The notes beneath the pieces were generated by a model. It ran no database searches. It saw only the letters and a program-made list of their open reading frames with translations, and was not told where the DNA came from. From contig NW_020170392.1 in assembly GCF_000524195.1 (NCBI RefSeq), forward strand, positions 293,069 to 357,068: DNA of 64,000 nt, read 5' to 3'. The DNA is from Echinococcus granulosus (Eukaryota > Platyhelminthes > Cestoda > Cyclophyllidea > Taeniidae). The position numbers and the translations under genes were made by a program. Positions 40,401 to 53,700 of this stretch are shown piece by piece (within the stretch, counting starts at the first letter, position 1; each line of letters opens with the position of its first letter).

Positions 40401-43400
40401 TGAGCAGGATACGTAGTCGAGCTGCCATGGCACCAAATTGATAATAATACACAGATAGTGAAGGAAATTCAAATGCCTGAGGGCAAAAAAGAAAACCTAG
40501 AACGTACTTCCGACACTCCGGAGACTCTGTCCACATGTTGACGAGCCGTTCAGATACAACTCGCATCCGTCCATAGGAGTCGTCACTTTGGGCGTCGTAC
40601 TCATCCCCCCCTGAAATGAACACACAGTCATGGCTAGGGCAGGCTGGAACGAGGGTGCGGAAAAGCGCAAAGGTTTTCCGAATGGAAGGGGGGATAGGGA
40701 CGGGAGACGAATGCTTAACGTCACTCGCACAATCGTTGAGCGCATTTGCACAACGAGAAGATTCATTCCTGAGGAGTAATTAGTCACAGCAAAAGAAGCA
40801 GCCTTTGAACAACTGTAGATTTACCATTGTTACCGCTTATTTCTACAAAACGGAGGGAAATATCAAAATGTTCAGAAGCATGCACAACTAACAAACACTC
40901 ACTGTGTTAGTCTAACAGATCAAAGTACGCGACACCACTGTTAGTTGGTTAGCAAGAAAGGGAATATGATTCAATAATTACTCATAAACGGGGCGCATTT
41001 ATAGTGTGTGTGTGTGTGATTAAAGCAATCTTCTACTGTGTACAACGCCAAGGCAGCATAAAATCAAGCAAATCAAGGCCACTTCCTAGACAATTGCAAA
41101 GGCCAACAACTGCACCGAATATGAGGCGAAATTGACGATTCCATAAACGTAATTTTGAAACCTCCTTAAATACATCGAGTGGGGACGAATGGCTATAAAC
41201 TACGAAAACTTGAGTCCACCTTTAGCGAGTTTAAAACCAGAACGAAAGGCACAAAAGTGACAGTTATTCTCGAAAATGCATGAGGAATAGCATTAATAGG
41301 CAAAAATTTAATGGTGAAGAAAGTAGCAAGCGAAAAGCAGGACATTGATGGCATTACCTTGAGGCACCTCTGGGTCGCAACCTGTGTCAACAAGTAGTAA
41401 AATCAAGAGCGAAAATCGCAACAGCTAAAGACCGAGTGTAAAGACATGACACTAGTAGAACACACTGTAGCTCGAATTAGACAAGCTGCAGTTTGTACCA
41501 TCAGAGGTTGTGGTTTTCGTTTAATATTCACCGAGTGCCCAATTTATTAGGAAATTATATTAATGCGACTCACGCCACATTTCTATGCTAATCACGGCTT
41601 AAAATGAGTGCTTAAGAAACTACATTTCATGGTAAACTAGAGTATAACAAGAAAAGTGTTACAACCAAGATGCCAGCACCCAAAAGTAACGGTGGATGAT
41701 AAGCACGCAACGAATGACCTACCATCTCTGCTGGAATCCAGGGGCTTCACTTCTCCATGCAAAATGTCTAAGAAAAAGTCCGGTGGGTTGTTGTGGTCTT
41801 CGCAGACGTAGCCTTAAAAATCAGGCAAAAAAATGGAATGAAATTGGTGCATTACGAAAAGGCATCAAAATAGCGTCGATAAGAATCTCAACTAGAGCGT
41901 ACCCAGCTTGGAAAAGTAGTTTATCGGCGCTTTACGAGCCAGTCCATGGTAGACAATTTGGCCGTTGGACATGAGGGTAAGAGAGTCAAATAGTTTGTAG
42001 ATGGAGTACTTTGGCTGATGGATTGAAAGGATAATTGTCCGCCCGCGTCGAGATAGCCTTCAAAATAGGATGAAGAGCACGCACAGGAGTGCGGAGAATG
42101 AACCGGCAATGAATAACAGTATAACTACGAAATGCCGCCTTTCAAGAGCTCATGACGCCTCACCTGCTATATCACTTTCATTATTGACGGGAGAGAATGG
42201 AAATAGGTTCACTAGTTAAAATAATTCAGATATTCACTTGACTTGAGCCTATTTCTCTGCAACAAGGTGATAAAACAATTTATCTAGTAAACAAGGTCCA
42301 ATTTATAATCAACCAAGGGGGCGGACTCACGACTTCAGCGTTTGAATAACACTTCCAGCAGTAAATGCATCGAGGCCGGTGGTTGGCTCATCCAGGAAAA
42401 GCACCGGCGGGTCCGCGATGATTTCCATTCCAATGCTAGTCCGTTTTCGCTCCCCACCCGATATGCCCCGAATGAGTTCGGTGCCAATCTGAAGCCGACA
42501 ATTATTAATACTGACAATAAAAATCCACCCAAACGTCATTTATGGGATAATATAACGAAATAGTACTTTTATAATCGCAGAATGCTTCTTGCCATCACTT
42601 ATTCGTCTGCACAATTACCATTAGAGCACACAAGTCTTTCCCAAGAAGATACAAGCTCGAGAATTCCACATTCACACAAAACTTTGCTCCTGCAAGAAAC
42701 AAATTCTACCCCTGCCACATCCCCTACTACCTCACTTTTCCTTTCTAACTGCCTTCACTAGCTTGCGAGTGACCGCCTCACACTGATGCTGTACAAAGGT
42801 GGCAATCCTACTACTCGAAGTTTGGAGAAATTGTATTTTCAAAATACGAAGGATGGGGCTCGGGATGAGTCGGAACCTCCCTCCCGCCCTCAAGGACAAA
42901 TCAGTTCGCCTGTGAAGGGAGCGAAGAGCTCAGCAATTGACAGCCTTACCGGCCTACTCACTCGTCTCTAGACAAATGTGGATTAGACCCATTCCCATTT
43001 CCGTGACATTGCCAGTTTACATTGACGTAGACTGGTTATTTCATCACTCACGACAAACACTAATCCCGAATGTTCTTGAAGCAATGTGACAATAACAACC
43101 TCTGAAGTAACCAAATGGCAAACAACGACAAGCAACAATATAATTAATGTTTAGAACTTTTCGCTGTTGAATTTGGTTACTTGATGCTTCACTATCAGCT
43201 TGAGGGCAAATGGAGGAGGGGTATTAGAGAAGAATACACAGGATACCAAATAAAACGGATTAGAGAGGTCAAAAGGGTGCGGCTGATATCGCAGCAAATT
43301 AAAACAGCATACCTTATTATCAGCAATTTTCGTCAAACCGAGTTCGTCAAGAATCTCGTTGATTTTCTCACTCGTTTCGGCTTTGGTGTGACCCTGCTTT

Positions 43401-46400
43401 CGCCGCAGCATTGCAGCAAGGTACAAGGTCTCTCGAACTGTCAGCGTTCCCATCAAAATATCATCCTTTAAAAGAAAGGTTGCCTCTTTATCTCAATAAA
43501 TATAAACGTATAGGAAGGGTTGGTCAATTACTGTTTGAATATAGTGTAATATCTTAATTTCGCGAGCACCTAAGGGTCGATCTATGTGACACCACCGGCT
43601 GGCCTGACCCCAGGGCCATGCCAGTGATCCTTTACCCCTTCTGTACATTGACAATACATATTCTGTCGGAGCATTGTGTCTCCTTTCGTCTTCAAGCTAG
43701 ATTCAAGGCCCAACATTGGCGATAGCGGAAAGCGAACCCGATTATGAACGACAACTACCTTGATTTCCGATACCGAAGGGTACCCCTTAATGTGACGGCA
43801 GAAGGGCATATGCTGTAGATGGCAGATTCTGTAATGACTCCCAAGAGAGGGGTTGAAAATGACGTTTGCCTTCGACAACTACTCCAGTCCCGTAGTCTGT
43901 AGGGACGCCATTAACAACTGAAGCGAAGCTAGCGGTAGCCGTGAACCACCTGGAAAAGTCCGCTACAGAGCTGTCCACGGTACCGGTATAAAGATGTCAC
44001 TGAAGTGAACACGCGGTACCTTTCCTACCTCTCTACTGGCTAGATGGATCCCAGATAGATAAACATGGCCAGACAGCATTGAAGTGGAAACAAAGTGATA
44101 AGGAGGGACAGACGCAAAGCCTTATCCTCAAGCAACTATTTTTAGCATTGTCCTTTGTTAAATGACCCGGCTTTAGGCCAGTGGTCTTGCGACTAGCGCT
44201 GGACACACGTGATGGCCTACACATTTGCCTTACCGCTGACAGTTTTCGAACAGGACAAAAGTCTAAATCCAGCTCATTTTTCAAAAGCGGACATTGACTA
44301 CGCAGGTAGGTATCCTTTCAGTTGTACGCAAATTTGATAACTGGCGCGGTTGGCTAGTGGGAGTTTTTCTTACCGCACCGACTACATTATGATGGCCGAT
44401 GTAGGACGCTGACCAAGGGGAGCGCCGGGACGACGCTCAAAAGGAGAGTGGAACTATGCAATACTCTGATTATTTGTTTAGCTTCGCGTTTTAATCACGC
44501 GGGAATTGAGGGCCACGCTGGTAGTGCCGTAGTCCTTTCCACGCCGGCACCACATAATCTGCCTTAGTACAAAAAGACTCGAGACGCTAGATTAAGACCA
44601 CTTTAACTGCCTTTGGTGCGAGCTTCTCACTCGTGCCAGAGTGGCACTATATCACGGTAATAGCCGATTTTAAATGAACGTTCTTCGCGCAATTCATGAA
44701 TAGGGAAATATATTTAAACGTACTTGTGAATACTAACCTGTACAACGTAGCCAGAGACACATTTGAAGTTTTTTGGTTGGGGATGGCCATCAACAAGTAC
44801 CTCTCCAGTGAGGAATTGTGGATCCTTCCGTCCAGCCAAAACATCAAGAAGGCTGTTAATACATAATGAAAAGAAGATGAATCAAATACGATGGTTCCAG
44901 TTAACTTATTCAAGAGAGAAGGAAGGAAGGAAGGAAGGAAGGTGGGTATAGTCAAGTGCTATACAAAAGCATGATACATTAATAGTAAGTTCTACAATTT
45001 AAAATAGTAGAAAGCTGCTTCCCAATTGGTGGAACTATTGGGGCCGAGCGAGCAGGTGAGTGCTAGGCAGGCCAATTGCGTTCCAATGGACAGAAGTCCA
45101 CCTTTCTCGTCTGAATGACATGCTCATGTAAGATTGGCCATGCGGAAATAATGCACCACACAAAGTTCCATGAAGGTCTTTGTTGGTTCATTTTGTTGAA
45201 TAAGTGCGCAAAGTCAAGAAACCCAACGGATGTATAGTGCATGGGAAGCAAAAGTACGCCTTGAAACCGGGATCATAGCCCATAATTTTGACTTGACCCG
45301 TCAACAAAACATTTGCCCACACAATCAAACTAGTACTTATAAGAACGCGCCAACTGTAGATGGTTAAGAGCCTAGGATTGAACCATGAGAGTCAAAAGCA
45401 TACATAACCATTTCATAATTATTAAAATGATCTGATACAACTCACGATGACTTTCCACAACCTGTGGGACCCATGATGGCGTTCAGTCCCGGGCGCATTA
45501 TTCCACTAAAAGGGAAGAGAAACCAGTAACTACTTAGATTGCGACTAGCCGGTAGCGCATTTAAGGCCAAGTTAACTACACCAGCCATAAATATAAAAAT
45601 CTAAGATACCTGTGTTGGTCAGGCTCACACAAATTTTACCTTAAATTCGCCTCAGAAATAGCCCAATGCTTATAGAGCATTGCCCTGTGAATAATAAACT
45701 ACTAGTAATTCTACACGATCACACTGTGGGCAATGCTGCAGGAAATAGGTGGGTTGAAAACCAAACCTTTATCGAATCCAAATAAAGGACAAAAGAAGTA
45801 CCTGACACCATCAAGAACGACCTTCTTGACAACCTTACTGCAGGGAGTTTTCTTGACCGGCACGACATACTCCACATCGCGAAAAGTGATCACCGAACCC
45901 TGGATCATGGAGCGTGTGCTCACGACGCTGACCCCGGCGATAGAAGTATCTCCGCCTCCACCTCGACTGTCACCCTTATCCGCCGAGCCAACGCCCGCGC
46001 CCAGCGGCAATGGGTGGAGAGGGTCAGGTTCGGTAGCGGGGGTCACAGAGAGGCCAGTCTGACTGCCCCACGGACCACGGCGCGAGTCTCGCGGCAGAGC
46101 AGAGGGCGAATTTCTCGAGGGCAGGATCTGTGACTCTAGGGGAGAGGGCCCGTAGGTTCTGTTCACGGTGGGCTGGGATGGGTTCACGAAGGCCATTGAG
46201 CGAGTGGAGCTTGTACGAAAACCGTCTACAAGTGTAAAGAAGAGAATGGCTTAAAATAAAACGTTAGAATAGGTTACCAGTGGACCTAGTGTGTATATTT
46301 AGCCAATTCAATTCAAAATAAGCAGAATGATATGAACTCAACGACAACAAATAATGATTGCAACTGAAAGAAGCACTGTTAACTTAGTTGGACTAGGTGA

Positions 46401-47781
46401 TGGAAAGTTTACCTCTATCCCTGGAAATCACACTGCAGGAACTATTATCTTCGGGAATTGGGACACCGAGGGCAAGTCGACCGGAAGGTTTTGAGTTGAC
46501 AAGGAGGTCCTCTACGAAGCTACTTAGTGCAAACTTGCGATCTGGAGAACGCGCGGAACCGTGTGTGGGCTTGCGACTCAATCGGTTGTTTGTACCTGCA
46601 CCACCGCTGGCATCACCATCAAAAAGCTCCTCTTCCTGTGAGGATGAAAGCAGTCAAATGAACTTGGGATGAGAAGGGCCTTTTACATCTCCCCCATTCT
46701 TCCCTTCCCTCTTCTCGTTATCTTAATCCGGATTTAGGCAGAGCTCGAATTAGATAAGTGAATTAGCAGAAGTTGGCGGAGGAAAAAGTCGCAACAGGAT
46801 GGAATGAAAAGTGAAGGTGAGTGCGCGCAGATCCATGTTAGAGGAGCAGAAAAAGCGACGAGAGGTGAGTTGCCACCCAAACTCACAAAATATACCGAGA
46901 AATTAATGTACGGAACTGAGGAAGCCGGCTGGGGCCTTGTGGCCCAATTGATCACTTTCCGAGCATGTGGAAGCATTAACGAAATCGGCCGATGCAACAC
47001 ATTCCTCTAGTGTAAGATAATGACAGTCAGAAAGTAAACCCAACCCGGAAAGTAGCCTTCAGATCGCCTAGCTTCTTGCAAACGGATCTACCGAACTGAC
47101 TAAGTGAATAAGATACAGCATGGTAATATTATATAATAAGTCAAGAGAGTGAAGGAGCCTTAAACGCTGACCTTTGTGCAAAAAGAATATATATTTTGCC
47201 ACCTATGGAGTCAGAGCACTACATACTTTCTCCATCAGATTGTTGATAACGGAAAAAGAGTGAGCAGCTAGGTGGTGACCCCTGCTACCATTAGCCTCCG
47301 CTTTCTCGCACACCGCGGTCTTGAGTACTCTTTCTTCTTCACCAGTCTTTGCCTCCTCCTCTTCCTCATCCTCCTCTTCTTCCTCCTCCTCAGAAACCTG
47401 CCTCAACGAGGCCTTCCCCAGAGCAGCTCCATCAACCAGGAGGCAGTGATTCTCCCTGAGGTACCTTGGACCCGGTGTCAAAAAGCCATGTCGTCGAGCT
47501 AGTGTCACCTTGAAGTTAAAGGAGAGGAGAGGGACAGAGTAAAGAAAAAAAATCGAGAAGGCGCTCACAGATGTGTCAGGTGAGGAGCATTTGAAGTGGA
47601 AGTAGGGAGTATCAATGGTGGACAGGGCCGAGGAGCGCGACTGGGCCGTAAGATCGGGAATTATGTGAACTCCCGTGATGGCGGGAAGGGGTTGGCGTGG
47701 TTGTAGACGGAGTGTGGGCCTATTATTCATTGTGTGTGATGAGTCTACGGAGTGCTGACCCAAGTCACTCAAAGAACGCAT
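37419..47781 (-). CDS. ABCG2: ABCG2-type half ABC transporter with long N-terminal extension
   Basis: Membrane exporter of the ABCG (white/BCRP) subfamily, expected to work as a dimer; ABCG2 proteins move sterols, urate or drugs. Fifteen exons in gene order: 47781-47569, 47508-47227, 46635-46413, 46225-45802, 45505-45446, 44852-44738, 43465-43313, 42488-42331, 42057-41903, 41812-41723, 40610-40508, 39982-39638, 38504-38225, 37986-37811, 37587-37419. They sum to 981 residues with all phases closing. Walker A GPTGCGKS is at 393-400, signature ISGGERKR at 499, Walker B VLFLDE at 519-524, and the switch His (SIHQP) at 556. Membrane helices follow from about 690, with ABCG2-like [11 protein letters not shown] and SWLRYLSI and an extracellular loop with cysteines. 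Human ABCG2 has 655 residues; here about 300 extra, disordered N-terminal residues include a Glu run (111-123). The first two exons are the least certain. Assignment to ABCG2 rather than another ABCG is by similarity of the whole nucleotide-binding domain. Confidence 0.9.
41004..41018. repeat. (GT)n microsatellite
   Basis: A short run of about seven GT units in an intron of the ABC transporter gene. Likely polymorphic; no function inferred. Confidence 0.8.
42585..43045 (+). mobile_element. Repeat family S, short copy (internal deletion)
   Basis: Lies in the ABC transporter intron 42489-43312, antisense to the gene. A 248-nt block (42660-42907) reads as identical to 57092-57339, and a 57-nt block (42913-42969) is identical to 57673-57729. 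Between them this copy lacks about 330 nt present in the other. Upstream 75 nt show only weak similarity. A degenerate inverted repeat (43012-43035) follows, matching the better one at 57739. A 41-codon open frame starting [12 protein letters not shown] is shared by both copies. The class is not known; a small non-autonomous retroelement (TRIM-like, known from taeniid tapeworms) is possible, but terminal repeats and a primer-binding site were not found. Confidence 0.65.
43585..44640 (-). repeat. Interspersed repeat family R, copy 4 (reversed)
   Basis: Lies in the ABC transporter intron 43466-44737, in the same sense as that gene. Head modules lie near 43590-43760 and 44500-44625, both in the same orientation. 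Between them are the GGTACCGG block (about 43978), the CTCTCTACTGGCTAGATGG block (about 44030) and the ATTATGATGGCC motif (about 44385). It is one of the best copies for defining unit length, about 1.05 kb. Borders are approximate. Confidence 0.7.
44919..44942. repeat. (GGAA)n microsatellite
   Basis: About six tandem GGAA units in the intron just upstream of the ABC exon 44738-44852, near its acceptor region on the minus strand (TTCC repeats there could serve as pyrimidine tract). Confidence 0.8.
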
Positions 47782-50700
47782 CTAGTTCAATGTCTTGGCT
47801 AGTCACATGCAATGGTAGGCTTCTGGCTTAAGCCAATGTCATGCACTGGCATCAGACTGATTAAAATGTTTCCATTTGGTTGGTTGACTGAATATTAGTT
47901 TAGCATGCATTGTTTTCGTTGCCATGACATTGAAAACGCCGTGGTCACGCCTAGTCAGCCAAAGTACTACCTGGAACGCACACACACAAACACCGAAACA
48001 CCCATAGAAGGCATGTGTAACGGGTGCTTACATTCACAATACACCAGTTCTCTGATAAAAAGCAACTCCATGATTGGTGTGTACACTTTAGGAGAAAACC
48101 TAGCGGGTACGTGTGATCCTATAGCCGAAAATAGATCAAACGAGTACCGAAGGTGGGTAGGTAGGTAGTGGTATTGCAAGAACTAATTCGTCAATGGGAG
48201 ACAAAGTTGTAAATAAGGAAAAAAAACATACTTTTTCAGAGGAGTCTATCAAATCCATGACGTCGCCGACTGGTTGTTATCCGTTTTTGAGGCGTCGATC
48301 TTGGAAAAGATTAAAATACGAATGAGCACCAAGTTATACACAAGAGACGTGATAAAGAACCTAATCTCCCTACCCCAATAAATCACTACGGGGGAGAGAC
48401 AACACGAAAGGAATCTAGTAAGTGACAAAATAAATTTGATTTTATAATTTTTAGAGGAAGACTGTCACTACTTTTATTAGCAATTGGAGTGCTGGGAGGG
48501 AAGGGAGAGAACAGGACTTCCTCTGGTCGTTACCCCAGTGAAATCAGAAATATTTGAAGTACTCAAGCCACAGTAAATCCAATCTGACCTTTTGTGATCG
48601 GAAAGTTTAAAACTCGTTTTTAGTAAGCAATAGCGGCTACACCACAGATTCTGAGCACTGTAATGCTGCACGCCATGCGATGATAGCTTCGCACAGGCGT
48701 GTCAACTCTACTGATGGAAAATAAGTAGAGTGCGCAGCCGCCACATCATCGCAAGGCACGTGCATAAGCAGCAGCCGTGACAGTGTGAAGGTAACCTGTT
48801 TAAATGATGTAAATTGTGGCGTAGACGTAATACAATTAAAGCCTAATGCTAAAGGCGGAAGCCTTCAACAATTTCTACAGCACTTTTCGCAGTTATGCGA
48901 AAAATTCTCCTTGAATTGAGAATTAATTAAGGAGGAGGGGATCACTCGTTGGATCAGCAAAAAAATTCTTCACTAATTGATTAGCCCTCAAGTTGGATGT
49001 AAATAAATTAGGTGTTTGCTTTAACAGAATACCAATACCAAATGGGCACACCGACAGCAAACTGGATGACCAAAATACCATGATTAAGGCATTGAAGCAA
49101 TGAAAGGCCAATCACTTGTACTTTTTTGCTCAAAAAACTAACAAAACATTAAGCTTTGGTTGTGCGCAAGGCAAACTTTAGTTTAAGCAACCAAATGAAG
49201 CTCCAAAAATCTATTCTCGGAGGGTCACGGACCTCAAACGCATATTTGTGGCTGCGAGTAAACCTGTGATCAAGAAAGCAATGAAGGGCATGAGCCGCAT
49301 TCGGAGATCGCATTGAGTCGTTGGTAGCGCTCATGCTATCAAAATGTACCAACCTTTTATCCACTATAAGAAGTTGTGTTCGCTGACTGCTAAAATGTAG
49401 CAAAATCACAAGCACAGAGCATGCTAGCACCAAACACAGTGGTTAGAAAAGGCAAGCATTTAAAAAGTTTTGCGTGCCTCGGGTCAACTATGGGTAGCAA
49501 ACCATAGAACCACAGTTTGTGAGACCTCTGAATGTCATACTTAAGAGGCTGGTTCTAATGTGTACCGGAATGGCTGCAGGATTTTTGCCCACGAAACATG
49601 AAACTGGCCAAGGAGGACTCACGCTTCATACTCATTCTTACGATGAGTCCAAGGGACAGGAGCACGAACGTGACAATATAAATACCTTTTTGGAGTACGG
49701 GGTGGACCATACGCACCCACACAAACGTAAACATGCCAAAGAGATGTGAAATTAGGTTGCAAACGAAGCTTTACGCGACCTTTGCCTGCTAATTAAACCA
49801 TGAGAGAGTGAACCGGTGAGCCGGTTACGCCACCATCGCATTAACACCTCGAATGCTGGTGTAGTATTGCTAATGTGAAGCCGAGAATACGGTCCCCCAA
49901 AAGCTACCAGCATGAAAATTGGTGCATCAAGACACTAACCACTTTGACCTATGCAGCACTGAGGGAGGGAGGATGAGGTAATCCAACTCTTCTGCTAAGC
50001 CAGCCAATAGAGTGAAGGGAAACTTCGTGACGAAATGCCGCTGATTTGACAGGTATAATGGCATACAGTTCAAGGTATGAGGGTTACAAAAGGAAATGAG
50101 ACTGCCTATTTCACATGATCACGTCGTTTTAAGCTTCAGAACGTCAATTCAACTTAATTGAAAGCATGTGCAACAGGTACCAGATTTATACGAGTGCTGC
50201 TGCAGGGTGATAGGAGTGTTTACCGTTACCTTGCGTAGAGCTGCGGGTTATAATAGAGATGGTGTGATGATACACTTAGACCAGGAGTGGACACAGCATA
50301 CGAGGCGACCTCATAGATGTAGGGCCAGGCAGATTTTGAGGCAGTGCAAAGTTGAGACGTTGTATCCTACACTGACCCATGTCGCACGTCAGAAGACCGG
50401 AAAAGGTGTGGATGATTTCACACTCACGTGACGCAAGAACAAAATTCAAGCGAGTTCACTTGAGAAAGTAAACTCGTCTTATGAAAGGGAGACTGCACCT
50501 TACAGGAAGGAAAAAGTGAGCACCATAGAGATGCAACTTCTGGAGTGATCAGTTGAATGCAAGCCAATAGAGGTGAAGTAAACTAGACATGCACGCACAA
50601 AACCACCCAACGGACTGACAGGACTTAATAGCAAAAGAGTAAGAAGGGAAGAGAGATTCACCTAACGATTCTCAACTTTCCACAACAAGGCCCCACAAAT

Positions 50701-53700
50701 ATGAAAAACTAACAGCAAATAGAAATAGTCGATGAGGAGTGAACAAAGCAAAGCGAACTCGTGAAATTGACGCCAACTAACCACTGACCTTCCAAGAGCA
50801 CATGAGTACATGCGAAATGTTACACTAGACAAGTATTGACTAAGGCTTCGTTCAGCAAGTTTGCCATCAGCACAGTATAAACCCAAAACGCATATGCAAC
50901 TGAGAAAACTTAAGAAATCATGCTTACACGATTAGGTCTTCCTTAGGCATTCTGTGTCAAGAAATGAGAAACCGTGCCAATAAAAGAGGCATTTTTAAAA
51001 AAGTAGTGGGCGTTTCAATGCCCGCCCCAACGCATTAGAAGGAATTACTAGCAGACAAGGCTTGAATGCAACTTCAATTGCCACTTTAGGCTAAGACATA
51101 AAAAGGAAGGTTGAACGAATATGAGAACAAAAAGTGTGCCATTTTCAGTACCATTTGAATAAACTTTAATGCTAGTGCATGTGCCCAACAGCAGGCTGTT
51201 TTGAATGAAGGTGAAATAAGTACTAAAAACAGTAACTCCTCGGCATTGCACACGTTTGGTGAGTTTAATATTTCTGCAAGTTTTCTGTCTTTAAGAATGG
51301 GAATAAAAAAAGTATTTGAACTAAGTTACACTGGTCCTACATTTGAAAAGATGGTAGCGCAAGAATTAGCTCGCACTAATAAGGACAGCAAGGGGAGATG
51401 AATTGCATTTATACAATCCACGATGATTAAGAAAAATCGGAGATTCTTCTAGCACATGAGAGCCAATTTTGTTCGGAAATGAAACGACAAAGCAAAACTG
51501 AACATGAAAGTTTTTGACACACTGTATCTATCCTTGGATATGCCACCTTGAAACAGGAAGTGAACCGAGAAGGATGCAATGAGGACGCTGGAAAATCCGT
51601 CAATGTCTGACATCCAGAGTTCCAAAAGCATGCAAATAATGGTCCAACTGTGGATGACATAATACCTGGCACAAGTTCATGCTTAAACTACAGTTGAAGT
51701 GAATAGCTATTAAATGCCTCATTGTTTATGATCATAAGGCAGGCATTCTCTCTAAGTCAGACAGGCAATTTCACAACGCATCAAATTTTTCGTAAAAAAA
51801 ACGAAATTCATAAAAATTTTGGTCTGATGGGACCCCAAAAAGTCAACGTTTATAGAAGTGAGTGAGCCAGTTTTTTAATTGTGCCAAGAAGCCAGCGGTG
51901 GCACACAAGGTTGAAGTTTCAAATGCTAGAGCATGAAAAAGTTGAACCCAGCCCATTGAACTCCAGTACCTGGAAGATGTAATTTGATCCCGTGTGAATA
52001 AATGTTTAAGTTCTGGAGCCAGGAAAGGAGTGCGTTCGTGGTACAGGGGAGGAAAAAAAACAGGACTGACAAAGGAAATGTGGGATTCAAGGCGATCTAT
52101 TAGACTCTGAATCAGAGGCTGATGATTTAAATATAATGGGATCGGATAAAAAAAGTCCGATAAATTGAAGGTTCAAATCGTAGTTAGTCTTGCCAAAGCA
52201 AACGCAATGACTCGTGCGGTATTTGTCAATCAACGAAGTGGAATTAAAGTGGTCTCATTTTCAGTGTCTGTGGGAGAGTGCTGTGACAGAAAAATGAGGT
52301 CAACAGTTATGCGGAAGAGCTCCACTGTATGTAGAAACACATACGTTCTAACAGATATGATATAATCTCAGAGTATTCACGGCGCATCCCGAAGGGTTCA
52401 AGTTCGGCCCCAATGGAGACACTGTGGTAACATTTCAAACATGAAGTCCAAGCAAAAAATAAGAGATGGAGAATTTGGTTGCAATGCCTACGTCATGTGC
52501 AGAGTGAAGGAAATGACAGATAAATATGGATAAAATTATGAGTATACTTAACATAGTCGTCAAACAGGAAACAGAAAACTTGAAGCATGGAAAGTTAGAA
52601 AAAATTCAGAACAGCCAGCACGTCCATCTAAAAACAACTGAATGTTTGCCGCACGAAAACGTTGCTAAATAGCTTTAAACTATTATTTCTCAAACCTGCT
52701 TTCCTTAATTGTTAAGCGTTCACCACCAGAAAATAAGTTGAAAACCGAAACTAAGTTGAAAACTTAAAATCAACAGCAATCAGGTTAAGGTTTATTGTTT
52801 ATTGTTACGCGGAGGGAGTAAATATTTACTTGACGGCTAAATTCGAAATGTAAATCACACAATCGTCGTGGAACGAAAGAAACACAAGTGCGCGTGAATT
52901 TAAAGGAAAGAAATAGTTTGCACGCATTGTTTACGATTAGGATATAAATGTGCACACAAGTGAAAAAGAAAGTGCGTTTTAACTCACCCACTCAAGACAA
53001 GTAGTCTGAAATTCAGGTGAAACACGTAAGAAGCTACAGGAAACGCCCACAAGTTTGATGTGAAACAATGAAGTGGGATAAAGCGTGGGATTTATAATAG
53101 CTAAAAAACATGGAAAGCGAGTAAGCAGGGCTATTCCATTGAGACCACTGCGACAATTATCCATGGGGAACCAATTTCAAAGGATACTGCAATAAAGTGA
53201 TGTTGGTACTCCAATTACTGAGGCCAACAAAAATGCTTTAGCTAAGGCATCCCTGAATAGGAATAAGTGAAATATGCTAGGCACTACAGGGAAGATAAGA
53301 AAGAAAAAGAAAATAGGCGACAACTAAACACTGGAATTACCGCCAGATCAGTGTGATAACAACCCTACTTTGATGTTCCAACGTCGTAGTAATTGCTCAA
53401 GATACAAAATACATGGCACGAGCTGCATTAAAGGCGTGTGCTAAAAAGTTACAAAGGATGCCACCATGGACAGCTACAATAGGTTGACAGGACTAGCACT
53501 TTTATTATAAAATCACCCATGGCAGAAAATTAAAAATCTGCAAAAACGTCCCCTATTACATTAAATTAAAACGCGTGAAACATGGCAAAATGTGGGTTTT
53601 TTAAGCAATTATCCTTCAGTGAAATAGTGCTCAGCCGGAAGAGAAATATTAGAGTTGCAAAAAAAGAGCTTCTAAAATCGTCAAAATGAATAGATATTCA

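Noticed and set aside
42585..43045. Repeat S as a spliced-leader gene
   Set aside because: No donor-bounded leader sequence or Sm-site arrangement was seen.
47279..47400. CTC/CTT repeat as a microsatellite unrelated to genes
   Set aside because: It is in frame within an ABC exon and encodes the Glu run, so it is treated as coding low complexity.
50168..50431. 87-codon plus-strand open frame, Arg- and Cys-rich
   Set aside because: No conserved motif, and no splice sites or neighbours supporting a gene.
52375..52450. tRNA-like GGTTCAAGTTC sequence
   Set aside because: No matching acceptor, D or anticodon stems could be drawn around it; no tRNA gene was found in the window.
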